A stretch of DNA of 64,000 nucleotides from assembly GCA_012845835.1 (NCBI GenBank), contig JABAKD010000011.1, positions 14,397,214 to 14,461,213 of the forward strand, written 5' to 3'. The first letter of the stretch is position 1; the number at the start of each line of letters is the position of its first letter. The notes under the pieces are model-generated. The model was given only the letters and a program-made list of their open reading frames with translations. It was not told where the DNA came from and ran no database searches. Below, piece after piece: positions 23,595-48,231 of the stretch. The translations under genes and the position numbers were made by a program. This stretch comes from Undaria pinnatifida. Lineage: Eukaryota > Sar > Phaeophyceae > Laminariales > Alariaceae.

Positions 23595-24055
23595 CTACCC
23601 AGCCAAGCTACTCATGCCAGTCAGTCAACCTATTATGCTACCCAGTTTTTAACTACTCAGTCAACCTAATATGCCACTCAGTCAGCCTGCTATGCTACTC
23701 AGTTAAACCACTATGCTACTCGGTCAACCTACCCATGCAACTTATTCAACTTGCTGTTCTCTGTACCAGTTAGCCTATTATGTTGCTCAATCAGCCCACT
23801 GTACTACTCAGTCAACCTAGTATATTACTCAGTCAACCTTCCATGCTACCCAGTCAAATCTACTAGGTTACGCACTCAAGCAACTACTGTACTATTCAAC
23901 CAACCGATTATTCTACCCAGTTAACCCAGTATGCTACCCAGTCAACCTACTATGCTACTCGGTCAACCTTTTTCGCCCCTCACTCAACGTACTATGCCAC
24001 TCAGTCAACCTACTATGCTAGGTCAACCTACTGGGCTACTCAGCTAAACTACTAC
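23590..24055. repeat. Degenerate 21-22-bp repeat (CAGTCAACCTACTATGCTACT), left block
   Basis: About twenty imperfect units. The same unit resumes at 25400-25620, so the array is split by roughly 1.35 kb of other sequence. Confidence 0.92.
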
Positions 24056-24065
24056 TTCGAAGTAT

Positions 24066-24195
24066 ATTATAACAATAAAAATACACTCCAGCTGTGAGAT
24101 CGAAGATTTTGTCGAATCTCATCTTTGCAAGCTGTGTGTGATACTCCGATCGCGCGTATTACGGGTTGTGTGTCCTCATTAAGGATATAGGTCGG
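24066..24195 (+). repeat. CAGCTGTGAG/TTGCAAGCTG dispersed repeat, copy 2
   Basis: Near-identical to 13980-14085 over about 105 bases and extends further into AAGGATATAGGTCGGCGACTCCCCTT, shared inverted with 46717-46750 and 46970-47000. Confidence 0.8.
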
Positions 24196-24239
24196 CGACT
24201 CCCCTTGGAACTACAGTGTAGCTATCACGGTCAACAGGG

Positions 24240-25375
24240 TGATGTTAGTCAGTCTGTGCGCCGAAACTATAAAACCCGATTTTGAGGGGGACAAAATCTG
24301 ACAGCTGCGGAAGGAAATGCATCAGTTTATCAAGTGTATCCTGTATGTCGTATAATCGGTGAGGGGAGGGCGGAGTTTTTATATGGGGGGCTGGGTTTGA
24401 TCAAGAGGGAGCGGGGGCGGGGCAACTCAATCTGTGCGTGGAGACTATAAATCCTTCAAGGGGACAAATCTGACGGCTTTGGAAGAAATGCACCAGTTTA
24501 TCATGTATATCCTGTAAGTCGTACAACCAGTGAGGAGAGGGCGGAGTGTTCGAGGGTGTGGGTAGGTGGGGGGTTGGGGCAAAAGGGTTATCAACAGCTT
24601 TAGGTCGCATAGATGTAGGGGTTTGCTATACGCGTCGTGCTGGGCCTAGGCGATGGTGCGTGTGGTGGGGAAGGAGGGGGCGTTGGGGGGTGGGGGGTTA
24701 ATTGGAGCAGCGGCATGAATGGCTCTAGAAAGATAATGAGGTGATTTCGATGTTAGTAGATGGGGCGTTTGAGCAAAAGGGAGCAGGGGAAAAAAAAGGG
24801 GGGGGGGGGGGGGGGAGGGGGGTTGGGGGCGGGGGGGTTGGGGGTTGGGGGGGGGGGGTTGGGGCGGGGAGGGTTTTTTAACAGATTTAGGTCGCTTATA
24901 TGTAGGGGCTTGCTGTACGCGTGGTGCTAGGTCTAGGCGATCGTGCGGATGGTGGGGAAGGAGGGGGCATTGGGGGGGGGGATTAAAGCTACGTCATGGA
25001 TGGCTAGAAAGATAATGACATATCGATTGCGTAGAAGTGTTTATTGCTCTGGCCGATTTCGATTTTAGGTGGGTCGTTTGAACAAGAGGGAACGTGGAAT
25101 AAAAAAGGAGGGGGGGGGTGGAGGAGGGGGGAAGGGGGGGGGGGGGGGGGGCGGAAATGAATTGGAGCTGTGACATGGATGGCTAGAAAGATAATGAGGT
25201 GATATCAGCTGGCTGGTAGTGTTTACTACTCTGGCAGATTTTGATTTTAGGTGGGGCGTTTGAACGAGAGGGATCGGGGGGGGCGGGAGGCAGGGGGCCG
25301 CAATATGTGCGTGGAAACTATAAATCTTTGAGGGGGACAAGTCTGACAGTTGTAGCAAGAATATATCCCTTTATA
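24240..25375. repeat. Degenerate G-rich tandem repeat, units about 150-220 bp
   Basis: Phrases GAAACTATAAATC.TTGAGGGGGACAA.TCTGACAG and GGATGGCTAGAAAGATAATGA recur at about 24265, 24445, 24710, 24995, 25170 and 25310, separated by poly-G tracts (24799-24860, 25107-25152). Strong G-quadruplex potential. Confidence 0.85.
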
Positions 25376-25399
25376 TCACCTGCTTGGTTTTGTTTATTA

Positions 25400-25620
25400 T
25401 TCTAGCATATATATCACCCAACCAACCTATAATGCTACTATGTCAGCCTACTATGCTAACTAGTCAAGCCTGCTAGGGCTACTCAGTCAACCGACTATGT
25501 TACCCAGTCAACCTACCCAATGCTACTCAGTCAAACTGGCATGCTACCCATTCAATGTACTACATCAACTCACTACGCTACCCAGTCAACCTACTGCGAT
25601 ACTCAGCCAATCTACTGTGC
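25400..25620. repeat. Degenerate 21-22-bp repeat, right block
   Basis: Same unit as 23590-24055 (CAGTCAACCTACTATGCTA with variants). Confidence 0.9.
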
Positions 25621-25917
25621 TATTAATGGTAATAGTACGAAGTATGAAATAGACGAGCGTCACAACCCAAGGGCGCCAACAAACCCACCAAAAAAATAGG
25701 TTATTAGTGCCTTTTTGGCCCTTTGTACTTTTTTTCGGTGGGTTGGGTTGGGTTGACCTTGTATTTGTGACGTTCGCCGGTTTCATCTTATTGTTATACT
25801 CGAAGCATGGTTTCCTGTCCAGCCAGAATTGGTATCTCGCAGACACGCTACTAGCACGCGTCAGCAGTGGTTGTATCGGGCGTCCGAAGATTGAAAATTG
25901 CACACCTCCGGACAGAT

Positions 25918-26080
25918 CACGATATAGATCATATAGATCATATAGAGCATATAGAGCATATATATCATATAGATCAAAAAGGTCTTACAGATCATGTAGA
26001 TCATATAGATCATATAGATCATATAGATCGTATAGATCATATAGATCATATAGATCATATAGATAATATAGATCGTGTAT
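25918..26080. repeat. 9-bp minisatellite, unit ATAGATCAT
   Basis: About eighteen copies with ATAGAGCAT and other variants; flanked by TCACGATATAGATC and TAGATCGTG. Confidence 0.95.
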
Positions 26081-26444
26081 CTGTCATTATTGTATATCTT
26101 GTGCAGGATGCGTGTTGTGCAGTTTCGGGCCAGGAAACATAACATGTATGTGCTAGACCATTCAGATCATCCGCAAATCATCCGGCAACACGATCTATAG
26201 GCCATGCAGATCACACTATACCAGGGAAGTTTTTTCCCTGAGACACGGATCATTCATAGATCTTCAACAAATCATCAGTTGGGGTATGCTCTGCCCTATG
26301 CGTGTAGTATTAACTATACCTGGTATTAATGAATCCGGGTATAGTGTATGAAGCTCACCGTGACACGTCGAGCAGGGCACTCATTCGTCCGAGCAAGATC
26401 GATCCATGCTACGGGAGGAAGGGCACCCGCAGTTTCACGACCAA

Positions 26445-26580
26445 TTAAAGATAAACTATGATAGATTAATATAGGTTAAGATTGGCTAAGGCAGGCTAAG
26501 ATAGGCTAAAATAGGCGAAGGTGAGCTAATATAGGTCAAGATAGGTTGATACATAGGCTAGACTAGGCTAAGATAGGCAT
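26445..26580. repeat. Degenerate (AGGCTAAGAT)n repeat
   Basis: About twelve imperfect 10-bp units. Confidence 0.9.
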
Positions 26581-26689
26581 ATCGCGCGAGTGGCTCTGTA
26601 CTCAGTTCAAAAACGACTATACTTCGTTACCGCTAGGCCCGACTCCTCCGCGGGGGCGGCGAACATCGCGAAACCGAAAAACGCAAAAG

Positions 26690-26875
26690 CTTAACATTAA
26701 GGCCCACATAAAGGTTAATATTGAGGTTAGGATTATTCTTAAGAGTAAGATTAAGATTAAGATTAAGTTTAGGTTAAGGTTTGCTAATAACAAGATTAAG
26801 AATAAGATCAAGATGGATGTTAAAATGAATGCTATTATAAGATTAAGGTCAAGATTAAGGTTAACATTGCAAAGA
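26690..26875. repeat. Degenerate (AAGATT)n repeat
   Basis: Hexamer AAGATTA/AAGGTTA units, loosely kept; gives a false Leu/Ile-rich minus-strand frame. Confidence 0.85.
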
Positions 26876-26977
26876 AATAGGATAGACATTCGTGCGAGCC
26901 CTACGAGTAAAGGTAGAGAGTAAGTTCAAGATGCCGAAGTTGGCCTCACAAGTGTTTCTTAGTAGGATACAGTTCAC

Positions 26978-27150
26978 TCTTCATGCTACTCGCCGAACAC
27001 CGCAAAGTGCTTCGCGCTATGTGCTCGCGGTGCTTGCCTGGTGAGTGAAAACCCGGCATGTTCCGTCCCGGCATTCTATGGATTCTAGGGTCTAAGGTAA
27101 CTCGACTAGGTAGGGCTATGCCATGATGCATGGAATGAGTACACCCTTCC
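26978..27150 (+). repeat. Dispersed repeat B, copy 2
   Basis: CTACTCGCCGAACACC..AGTGCTTCGCGCTATGTGC..GTGAAAACCCGGCATGTTCCGTCCC..GGCTATGCCATGATGCATGGAATGAGTACAC; see 22262-22455. Confidence 0.75.
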
Positions 27151-27287
27151 CTGCAGTAAGTTTGGTCGGCCATTCGATCAACCACGTCTGTCAATAGTCG
27201 CGACTGGTGAAAACGGCGAACTTATGGGAAAATCACGCACGCGCTCAGAAAGGTCATCGACGAAACGCAGAACGAGCGATACAGCTT

Positions 27288-27450
27288 AATGGCCAAATGA
27301 TGGCCTAGTAATGGCCTAATGATGGCCTAATAAGGGCCTAATAATGGCCTAATAATGGCCTAATAATGGCCTAATAATGGCCTAATAATGGCCTAATAAT
27401 GGCCTAATAATGGCCTAATAAGGGTCTAATAAGGGCCTAATAATGGTGCC
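27288..27450. repeat. 11-bp minisatellite, unit TGGCCTAATAA
   Basis: About fourteen units; variants GGGCCTAATAA and TGGCCTAATGA lie at the edges, the centre is homogeneous. Confidence 0.95.
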
Positions 27451-27699
27451 ATTATTACGCACGCGTGCTGCGATTAGTTTGTTTTCTTCACATTAAGCCT
27501 TTTTTTTCACCCGTCTATATCCAACATACCCAGCAGTGCCAATGCCTCCCCCTAGAGAGACGCGCTCTGAATGTGATCACAAACTACGAGACGTAACATC
27601 CATCGCAAATGCTGCACGGAAGACACATGCTACGTTAGAGGTGAAATCAACATTTTCTTCTGAACCTGCTCACTTGAGGAGCTGTATACTCCGTTCCAT

Positions 27700-27957
27700 G
27701 TCATATACTATACCATACCATACCATATAATATTCATACCATACCATACCATACCATACCATACCATACCATACCATACCATACCATACCATACCATACC
27801 ATACCATACCATACCATACCATACCATACCATACCATACCATACCATACCATAACATAATATAACATAACATACCATACCATACCATACCATACCATACC
27901 ATACCATACCATACCATACCATACCATACCATACCATACCATACCATATCATACCAT
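27700..27957. repeat. (ATACC)n pentanucleotide microsatellite
   Basis: About fifty copies of CCATA with a variant patch (ATAACATAATATAAC) near 27852-27872. Confidence 0.97.
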
Positions 27958-28064
27958 ACATCGATTTTGATAAAATTTTAAAAAGAAAAGTCCGACCCGA
28001 TGGAAAAATCCCATGGCTCAGGTATACCAAAACATTGCACAGAAACGATATTCCGACAACGGTT

Positions 28065-28312
28065 GGGCTAATAGGTTATGAATAGGTCATGAATAGGTTA
28101 TGAATAGGTCATGAATAGGTAATGAATGGGTTATGAATACGCTATGAATAGGTTATGAATAGGTTATGAATAGATCATGAATAGGTTGTGAATAGGTTGT
28201 GAATGGGTTATGAATAGGTTATGAATAGGTTATGAATAGGTTACGGATGGGTTATGAATAAGTTATGAATAGGTTATGAATAGGTTATGAACAGGTTATG
28301 AATAGGTTATTT
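28065..28312. repeat. 11-bp minisatellite, unit ATGAATAGGTT
   Basis: About twenty-two units; some 10 and 11-bp variants. Confidence 0.95.
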
Positions 28313-29129
28313 AAGGAGCCCCGTCATCCAGAAAATGTTGAAGCCAAACACTGCTACCGCTATAGCAGCATACATCAATAAGGCGATATGCCCATGCATG
28401 GTGTAGCGCTTTTTCACCATATTTGTTGTGACTGAAGAGACTCCTCAACTATTAATATTAGTACTCAATTCATCAATTAAACTACAGCAGCAACAAACTG
28501 CAGTAGCTAATACTATCCTTGGAATCGATGAGTATTACAAGTACACCATTCGGACTGTACAACAGTTAGTGGTTTTGGTTCTGCACTTAGAGCATGGAAT
28601 TGTCTCTGTACCTGGTGTTTTTTGTCGATGCTTCTTTCGGAGTGGGGTGTAGACCTCCTCAAGTAAACACTCCCAGACAAATTACAGGTGCGCCCGTTCA
28701 ACGGCATGCGTCTACGGTTACTTACTCAGCATCACTGTACTGTAATGGAACGCCCTCCGTAGAAGGATAGTTTATAGATTCGACGTGAAACCATGTCATG
28801 GTTGAGGTGGAACCGCGTGATATTAGATGTGACATTCACGTCGAGGCCATCATAGATGGGCGATAATACATATATGTAGGTGACGATGATGGGACAAGCA
28901 GGACGCCCCTCATCTCACCACCCTGCATTACCCTGCACTACCGTCGTGCCCTACCCTACTTAGCCCAGTTATGTCTGTCTTTTAGTATTCTATGTAGGGA
29001 AATAATGCATAAAAGCTTTGACCCTATCCAGCGAGCCATGATGAGGAGAGACCAAACAAGGGCACCTGAACCCATGAGGAGCACGCTTCCCAACACCGAC
29101 CAACCACGCATCCCCCACTCGGAGTACCA
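28313..29129. other. No supported gene
   Basis: AT-rich mixed sequence; no exon or RNA gene recognised. Confidence 0.4.
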
Positions 29130-29372
29130 TCACAGTACCCTTTCGGAACTTCGTCGGAACGAAAAAAATGACGAAAAAAACTGCTGATTACAGCGTCGGC
29201 CACATGAAGCAATCCGGCCTGGTGGTGTAGCACATGTGCTCGGTCTGCAACACAGGGGGCTAGCTGTGAGGCAAGCAAGCGTGAGGCATGACGATACGAA
29301 CTCGGAGTGCCTCATGCTTCTCCTAGACACTTGGCTACATCGCGCTCGTCGATATTTGGTCTGTATACTATA
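29130..29372 (+). repeat. Dispersed repeat of about 240 bp, copy 2
   Basis: Same block order as 11590-11840: TGACGAAAAAAACTGCTGATTACAG, GCACATGTGCTCG, GAGGCAAGCAAGCGTGAGGCATGACGATACGAACTCGG, CTCCTAGACACTTGG. It is closest to copy 1 in the second half. Confidence 0.75.
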
Positions 29373-30870
29373 ATTGAGTCCCTAAATGGTGAATAGTTTT
29401 AATATTGTTAGTAGTATTAGTAGTAGTTAGTAGTAGTAGTGGTGTGCACCAGGTATGCATATCATGTCTGCATGCATCGCACGGCATGTATGATGCGGAC
29501 TTGATGAAAGAAACAACATGATTTTGAACGTAATGCACCTTTTGTTTTCAGAGACTATCGCGTCCTTACCTGTTGACCAATGAACGGTTTGTACCATACC
29601 CCACACGTCCGACGGGGTGGCCGTCGAGACGAGAGCAATGTGCAGAACATCGGCGCGATGAGCAGCAGACGTACGTGGTGTGCTAGACGTCTGCTACGTT
29701 GTTATGATGGGGGTGTCTCGGCTTGTCAATATATACTTCGGTACAATATATATATGTTCTGAGGCTACTCGCTTGAGGGCATCTATTAATAGTCGATATC
29801 CTCACCCAAGCACTTAGAGAACACTGCGCAAAGTGTACCCCGACTACCAACCCCCCGTGGTATTATATTAAATGATGACAGCAGTATTAATAGTTGTAAA
29901 ACACAACAACAACAATAAACCTGCAAAACACAACAACAGATACTCCGGAGTATAGGGTATTGGCTTGGAGGTCTTCAGCGAAGATGCCCATCAACCAGTC
30001 GGAAAAGGTCTACTACTACAGTACAGCAGTATTAATACTGGCGAAAAGGTGCTACTCCAATACGATAATTGTAGCATGCACCGTCATTATTAGACTAATG
30101 ATGCAGATCTATCGTCTTCAATTTGGGGCGGGGGCGTCTGTTCTCGGTGTTGGGGGCACCTCACAAGCTTCTCGCTGGCATCCTACGCGGCGGCGGTATC
30201 CACCGCTCTCTACTGTCCCCACCAGTGATCATTTTTGGAATCGCCCCCATTTTGGAATGAGAAAAGAAACCGACCAAGATTTGTTCTGAGTTATTACCTG
30301 TGGGTTAACGGTATACGAAGTATCTTTTGCTTTTTTGACCGGCACCTTGGGTTGAACATCTTGCTGAAACACATCGATCGATCGAACTGCCGCATAATAA
30401 ATACTAGACTAGACTATATGTTCAGAGCTATTATTATACTGGCCTCTGGCTTGAAACTGCAAACCAAGGAAAGGATGCCATTTATGCTGTATGGCATGTC
30501 TTGCCGTGGCTTGCCATGGCTAACGCCGGGCAAGGATCGAGAGCAAACGACGCCATCATCATGATCATCATGTGCCCCTCATGTCTGCTCAATCAATAAG
30601 ATCTCGTATCTTGACGAGAACGAGAAAATAAATAAATAAATGATCGGGTGTCGGGGGCATTATTATTCGCGTAATCGCTATCATTACCATCCGACAGTGT
30701 GCAGCGTAGATATGCACCCCGGTATGCCGTTCCGATATAAATTCAAGCCGCGTGCCCTTCCATAAAGCAGTAGTTTCTCTCCTATGGCCCTCTGACAACC
30801 ATTTTCCAGGTTTCCTCCCTCGCAGCGTATTTCAGTGTATGTAGCTATAGTATACTACACCGATACAGTC
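29373..30870. other. No supported gene
   Basis: Contains an (AGT)n patch at 29405-29440. The GC-richer piece 30130-30280 has plausible protein texture on the plus strand but no usable splice links. Confidence 0.35.
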
Positions 30871-30874
30871 AATC

Positions 30875-31795
30875 CTAATCCGAATCAACATTCCATCCCC
30901 AGGTCGTTGGCCGCGTTCCTCCGGCTTGTTCCTCCCTTCCCTTCGCGACTTGGCGGTCCCTCAGGGCTTTTGTTCATATGCGTTCACCGCGAAACCGCAA
31001 CCTGGGTGGTCACGGCGATGCCCTGGAAGAAGACTCGTTCTTTGCAGATGCCTTTCCGCGATAGGGACGATCCGTCCGTCCCTCCGATTGCGCTGGCCAA
31101 TACCTGCTCGTCCAGGTCGCTGCCTTCCTTCCCGAGGTACCCAAAGCTTTCACCGCGAGGGTGGCGAGTTTGTAGTAGCTGCGCTTGTCGAAGGACACTT
31201 GTTGTGGACGAGCCTTGTGATTGCGCTTGCGCGCCTCAGAGGTAGAAGAAGCAGCTGATTCGTCTCGGTGAGCGCTATTAATACCTGTCCGCATGTGGAC
31301 CCCCGCTTGCGGGTCGCACATGTATGTGACGTCGGGTAATATAACTTCGTTATGATGATGCACCGATGCCGTACGTAGCATCTCGGGGTCCTCCGGCCTT
31401 GACAATGATGTCCATGCGAAGATCTCTCTTTGCGTGGAAGGGGGCTCCGTTCTCCAATTGGTGACGAACGGACCTAGGGCGGGTGAGGGCGCGTGCACCT
31501 GGGACTGGTGCTAGTTCCCCTGCGCGCCCGACCGATGGCGTCATCGTGCATGCCGCGTATTGCCCGCCTCCGCTCTGCACCGCAGCAGGGGCACCTCGAT
31601 TCTAGGAACTCCTCAATCCCCAGGAATTTCGTTCCAGCAGTCACGAACTCTGGCGCTGAGATAATTCTGGCCGGGTCGACTGGCCTCGCCGTCAAGATTG
31701 CATTGAAGGATCGCGCTAACCCACCCCATCTATATCTGTCTGCTCCAAAACCAAGTCTGTGATGTGGGTCTCTTGAGCTATTTGCGCGCATTCAC
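30875..31795 (-). pseudogene. Retroelement polyprotein C-terminal fragment, frameshifted
   Basis: Read on the minus strand, three frames in turn give pieces of one protein: SFNAILTARPVDPARI and FLGIEEFLESRCPCCGAE (31500-31720), then RDLRMDI and GGPRDAT (about 31375-31450), then LPDVTY, DPQAGVHMR, SEARKRNH and VSFDKRSYYKLATLAV (about 31150-31350). The frame changes mean several indels. From memory this matches the tail (zinc-binding CPxC plus a nuclease-like region) of reverse-transcriptase polyproteins common in stramenopile genomes; I could not check this. The 5' part with the polymerase is missing. The segment lies 0.7 kb upstream of the GAPDH start and is more GC-rich than its surroundings. 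Confidence 0.55.
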
Positions 31796-31799
31796 CAAC

Positions 31800-45139
<13,340 letters not shown>

Positions 45140-45770
45140 CTTAGCTACTCGTAAGTTTGGTCCACTTTTACCAACTTGTCGTCTGCCGAAGGCTAGCCTG
45201 GGCTAGGCTGTAATGCGTTCGATTGATTTATGGCAGGATCGACTTTTGCCAACTTGTGGTCTGCCCGAGGCTAGGCCAATCAAGGCTAAGGGCGATCGAT
45301 CGATGGCAAATGTCGTGACTCCCATTGTTGGCGTTTTATGGCGTCGGCGGGGGACGGGGGGATGGCGGGGAAGAGGTGTAGCCCATCCTGATTTTTGTTT
45401 GGCGACTGCGGGAAGGGGGGGGGGGGGAGATTAGACGTCGTGCTTACCGCTGCTACATTGCGTGCTTTAGAAGGCGATCATGTGGTCAGGGTAGTGGTTT
45501 GTGGTGTACTCCGTAGAACATTTTGGCTCGCGCATGGTTGGTTTTCAGCTCGACAATGGTTGACTAGGAGAGGTGTCACCGGGCAGAACGCGAAGCGAGG
45601 TGGGGCGGAAACTAGCGCTGAGGTACCGGCTCCGAAGTCGCTTGTGTTGGAATCGTTACACCTCCACACGGCAAGGGTCTTCCAGAGGCTGGAGTTTTTC
45701 CCCGCGGGCAGAGTTGGGCGGGTCGCCAGCGACGATTAGGTGTTGGGATCAATGGCATGTTCTCGGCCGA
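45140..45770 (+). other. GAPDH downstream region with a decayed duplication
   Basis: CCACTTTTACCAACTTGTCGTCTGCCGAAGGCTAG (45160-45197) is repeated as CGACTTTTGCCAACTTGTGGTCTGCCCGAGGCTAG (45239-45274). No AATAAA was noticed close to the stop. A GC-rich open frame at 45430-45739 has no ATG and is treated as chance. Confidence 0.45.
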
Positions 45771-46716
45771 TTGGGCTCAAATTTGTTTTATTTTTCTATT
45801 GGCCTGCTAGTGTGTGTTTCCTGGTGTTTCCATTCTTAGGTTTATATTGCGGAGCATATGTATGTATATGAACGTGTGAAGTTTGTGCTCGGGCGTCCTG
45901 CGAAGGAGTACATGGACCTGAACTCACAATCATGTGTGAATTGGCCACTGGCTCGTTCTTGGAGGCACGTGACACAACACCTGGTTCGTGGCGGTGCCAG
46001 ATACTTAATAGGCATAAATAAAACATGATACATTAATATGGATCTGATGAAATATTGAGTTTCCTTGAGATAGTCGGCCTGTTCTGATAGGCTGAACAGG
46101 CCGTTGGTGGGCACTCCTTTTTCCACTGAGGAAGGTGATATAATCGGGAGACATGACATGACGCCACTGGTGGCCATTGAGCAGCAGGTTCCACCTATCA
46201 GTTTGTCGTTTTTTCGCCATCGGCTTATCGAGTTTTCATGTGCTTCTAGAGTTTTGGTCCTCGGATTATCGATTTTGCTTCATTTATCGGTCTATCGATA
46301 TCGATCTTTCGCGATCGTTTTTTCGATTTTTTGTTCCCGGCTTATCGTTTTTCGACTCCAATTCCTTTCGATGTCGTTCCTCTTGAATGATTCTGTTACT
46401 TTTCGTCGAAGAGCGGAGGTTACGGCTGGTCGATGTAACGATACAAGATGAAATACCCGGGAAACACACCTGGTACACATGCTTCCCCTCACCGATTATA
46501 CGACTTACACGATATACTACGTGATAAACTGATGCATTCTTTCCACAGCCGCCACATGTTGTCCCCCTCAAAAACGGGTTCTATAGTTTTCGCGCATAGA
46601 TTGATGAACACCACCCTGTTGACCCTGGTACAAGCTAAGCTACACTGTTTTTCTAAAATTGATTACACCACCCTGCTGAAACCCTGGTGCAAGCTACACT
46701 ACTAATAGTGACTGTA
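45771..46716. other. No supported gene
   Basis: 46190-46400 is rich in TCGATTTT/TTATCG words. AGATTGATGAA..CACCCTGTTGACCCTGGTACAAGCTA occurs at 46598-46638 and 46918-46962, linked to the repeats that follow. Confidence 0.4.
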
Positions 46717-46868
46717 GTTCTAAGGGGAGTCGCTAACCTATATCCTTGATGAGCACACACCCAGTATAACCCGCGATCGGAGTATCACACAGCTTGCGAA
46801 GATGCGATTCGACAAAATCTTCGATCTGATAGCTGGAGTGTATTTTTTTCATTTTCATGATGAATTGA
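46717..46868 (-). repeat. CAGCTGTGAG/TTGCAAGCTG repeat, inverted copy 3
   Basis: Complement of the 24066-24195 copy: GGGGAGTCGCTAACCTATATCCTTGATGAGCACACACCC..CGCGATCGGAGTATCACACAGCTTGCGAAGATG. It is followed by a second copy at 46970, making an imperfect direct pair with a 240-bp period. Confidence 0.8.
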
Positions 46869-46967
46869 CTGGCGCAATCCATAGGCGTCATATTTGTCGG
46901 GCGTCACTAGCCTCTGCGCATAGATTGATGAAGTTCACCCTGTTGACCCTGGTACAAGCTACCTGGT

Positions 46968-47112
46968 AGTTATAAGGGGAGTCGCCGACCTTATCCTTAA
47001 TGAGGACACCCAGTAATACGCGCGCGATCGGAGTATCACACAGCTTGCAAAGATGGGTTTCGACGACATATTTGGTCTCACAGCTGCACTGTATATTATT
47101 TTTTTCATTAGT
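46968..47112 (-). repeat. CAGCTGTGAG/TTGCAAGCTG repeat, inverted copy 4
   Basis: GGGGAGTCGCCGACCTTATCCTTAATGAGGACACCC..GCGATCGGAGTATCACACAGCTTGCAAAGATGGG..TCTCACAGCTG. Direct partner of 46717-46868. Confidence 0.8.
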
Positions 47113-47730
47113 ATACGCTTGGTACCAGGCACATGTCCACCAGGCGTTACGCGCGTCGTGTGGTCGTTCCCCAAGTCCCTTTGGGCCTGTGAGTACGCTC
47201 TGGGGGGGGGGCTGTGGTCGCCAAGGGTCATCCGGCATGCGTCCCCGGGTGTTCCAATATTTGATTTGCATCTTGATGGTAAAACGGATACTGCTGCTTG
47301 CTGTGAAATCATCGCGCACAGCAGTCAGTGGATCAGCAGTCGGCATTCGGTCTGGGTCTTACGTCGGTCAGCCCGGGGAAAAGGGCAACCCCGCGACAGC
47401 AGTCAGTCGGTCTGTCAGCGGCTCATTCAATCGCTCGGTCTGGGTCACATGCGGTGGGTCTGTCACCCTATACCGAGGGATAGGTAATCTACAAATTTCT
47501 CTGCGCCAACTCTCCTGTTTTGGGAGATTATCCCACAAGTTGGCATTGAAACCCCGACAGACCCAATAGTTGTCAGCACCATTGGACGTTTATGACATCG
47601 CCACCATCCCTACTCCAGAAACACGGGGTGAAACTTGTCGTCCGTTCAAATTTGTTTCAGTTGAAAATATGTGGGGATAATTCCTTTAGAGGGACATATT
47701 CCTTTATTATAGGGACACATCCCCGAAAAT

Positions 47731-47860
47731 GTATCATCCAGACATCCAGACAAACACATATTCCAAAATTGTTCGTTCGTTCGTGTCCGCGCAGTGTATC
47801 ATGCAGACATCCAGACAAACACATATTCCAAAATTGTTCGTTCGTTCGTGTCCGCGTAGT
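47731..47860. repeat. Two tandem 65-bp units
   Basis: GTATCATCCAGACATCCAGAC..TTGTTCGTTCGTTCGTGTCCGCG at 47731-47795 and 47796-47860, differing at about three bases. It lies just past the stop of the small minus-strand gene and could be in its 3' UTR. Confidence 0.95.
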
Positions 47861-47879
47861 TGACTCGTTGGGGAACCCT

Positions 47880-48231
47880 CTAGAAATTTCGGTTATCGGT
47901 CCTGGCCACCCTGCGACGCAAAATCCACGCCGCCGTCGACGTTCTCCCACCAAATCTTCCACTTACTGACCCTCACGAAGTTTCAGCTCCTTCGGCGGCT
48001 CGACCCAAGTTCCAGAGGGGAGCGAACGATTCACCGGACCATGGCAATCGAAAAACTGGGCAAGCTTCCGAGAGGAGCACGGGCCAATGTAAGCGCGTCG
48101 TCGACGCACGAACAATACGTTACTGCTTTGTTATCTTTGAAGCAATCAAGAAAACGAAAAACACGTACCTGCGGAGGCTCTTCTTCCATTTTCTCGTCCA
48201 TGGCTGTGGTTATATCCTCTTCTCCGGTCAT
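47880..48231 (-). CDS. Candidate three-exon gene for a 60-residue acidic protein
   Basis: Exons 48169-48231, 47967-48055 and 47880-47910 join in phase. Start ATG at 48231; donors CAG|GTACGT and CA|GTAAGT; acceptors CCCAG and GCAG; introns 113 and 56 bases. The protein starts MTGEEDITTAMDEKMEEEPP, continues FFDCHGPVNRSLPSGTW and VEPPKELKLREGQ, and ends VARTDNRNF. If the 56-base intron is not removed, a TAA right at the donor (47963-47965) ends the product at LREGQ. An ATTTAG before the ATG may be an acceptor, so an upstream exon is possible. I do not recognise the protein. Strength: two good donors with a coding-like exon between them. Weakness: short length. Confidence 0.4.

Noticed and set aside
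23590-24055. CRISPR-like array of 21-bp repeats
   Set aside because: Units are contiguous and degenerate with no spacers, in a eukaryotic context.
27670-28030. MVWYGMVWYG frames
   Set aside because: Pentanucleotide microsatellite artefact.
45395-45739. 114-codon plus-strand frame after GAPDH
   Set aside because: No ATG, GC-rich composition, no motif and no neighbouring exon.
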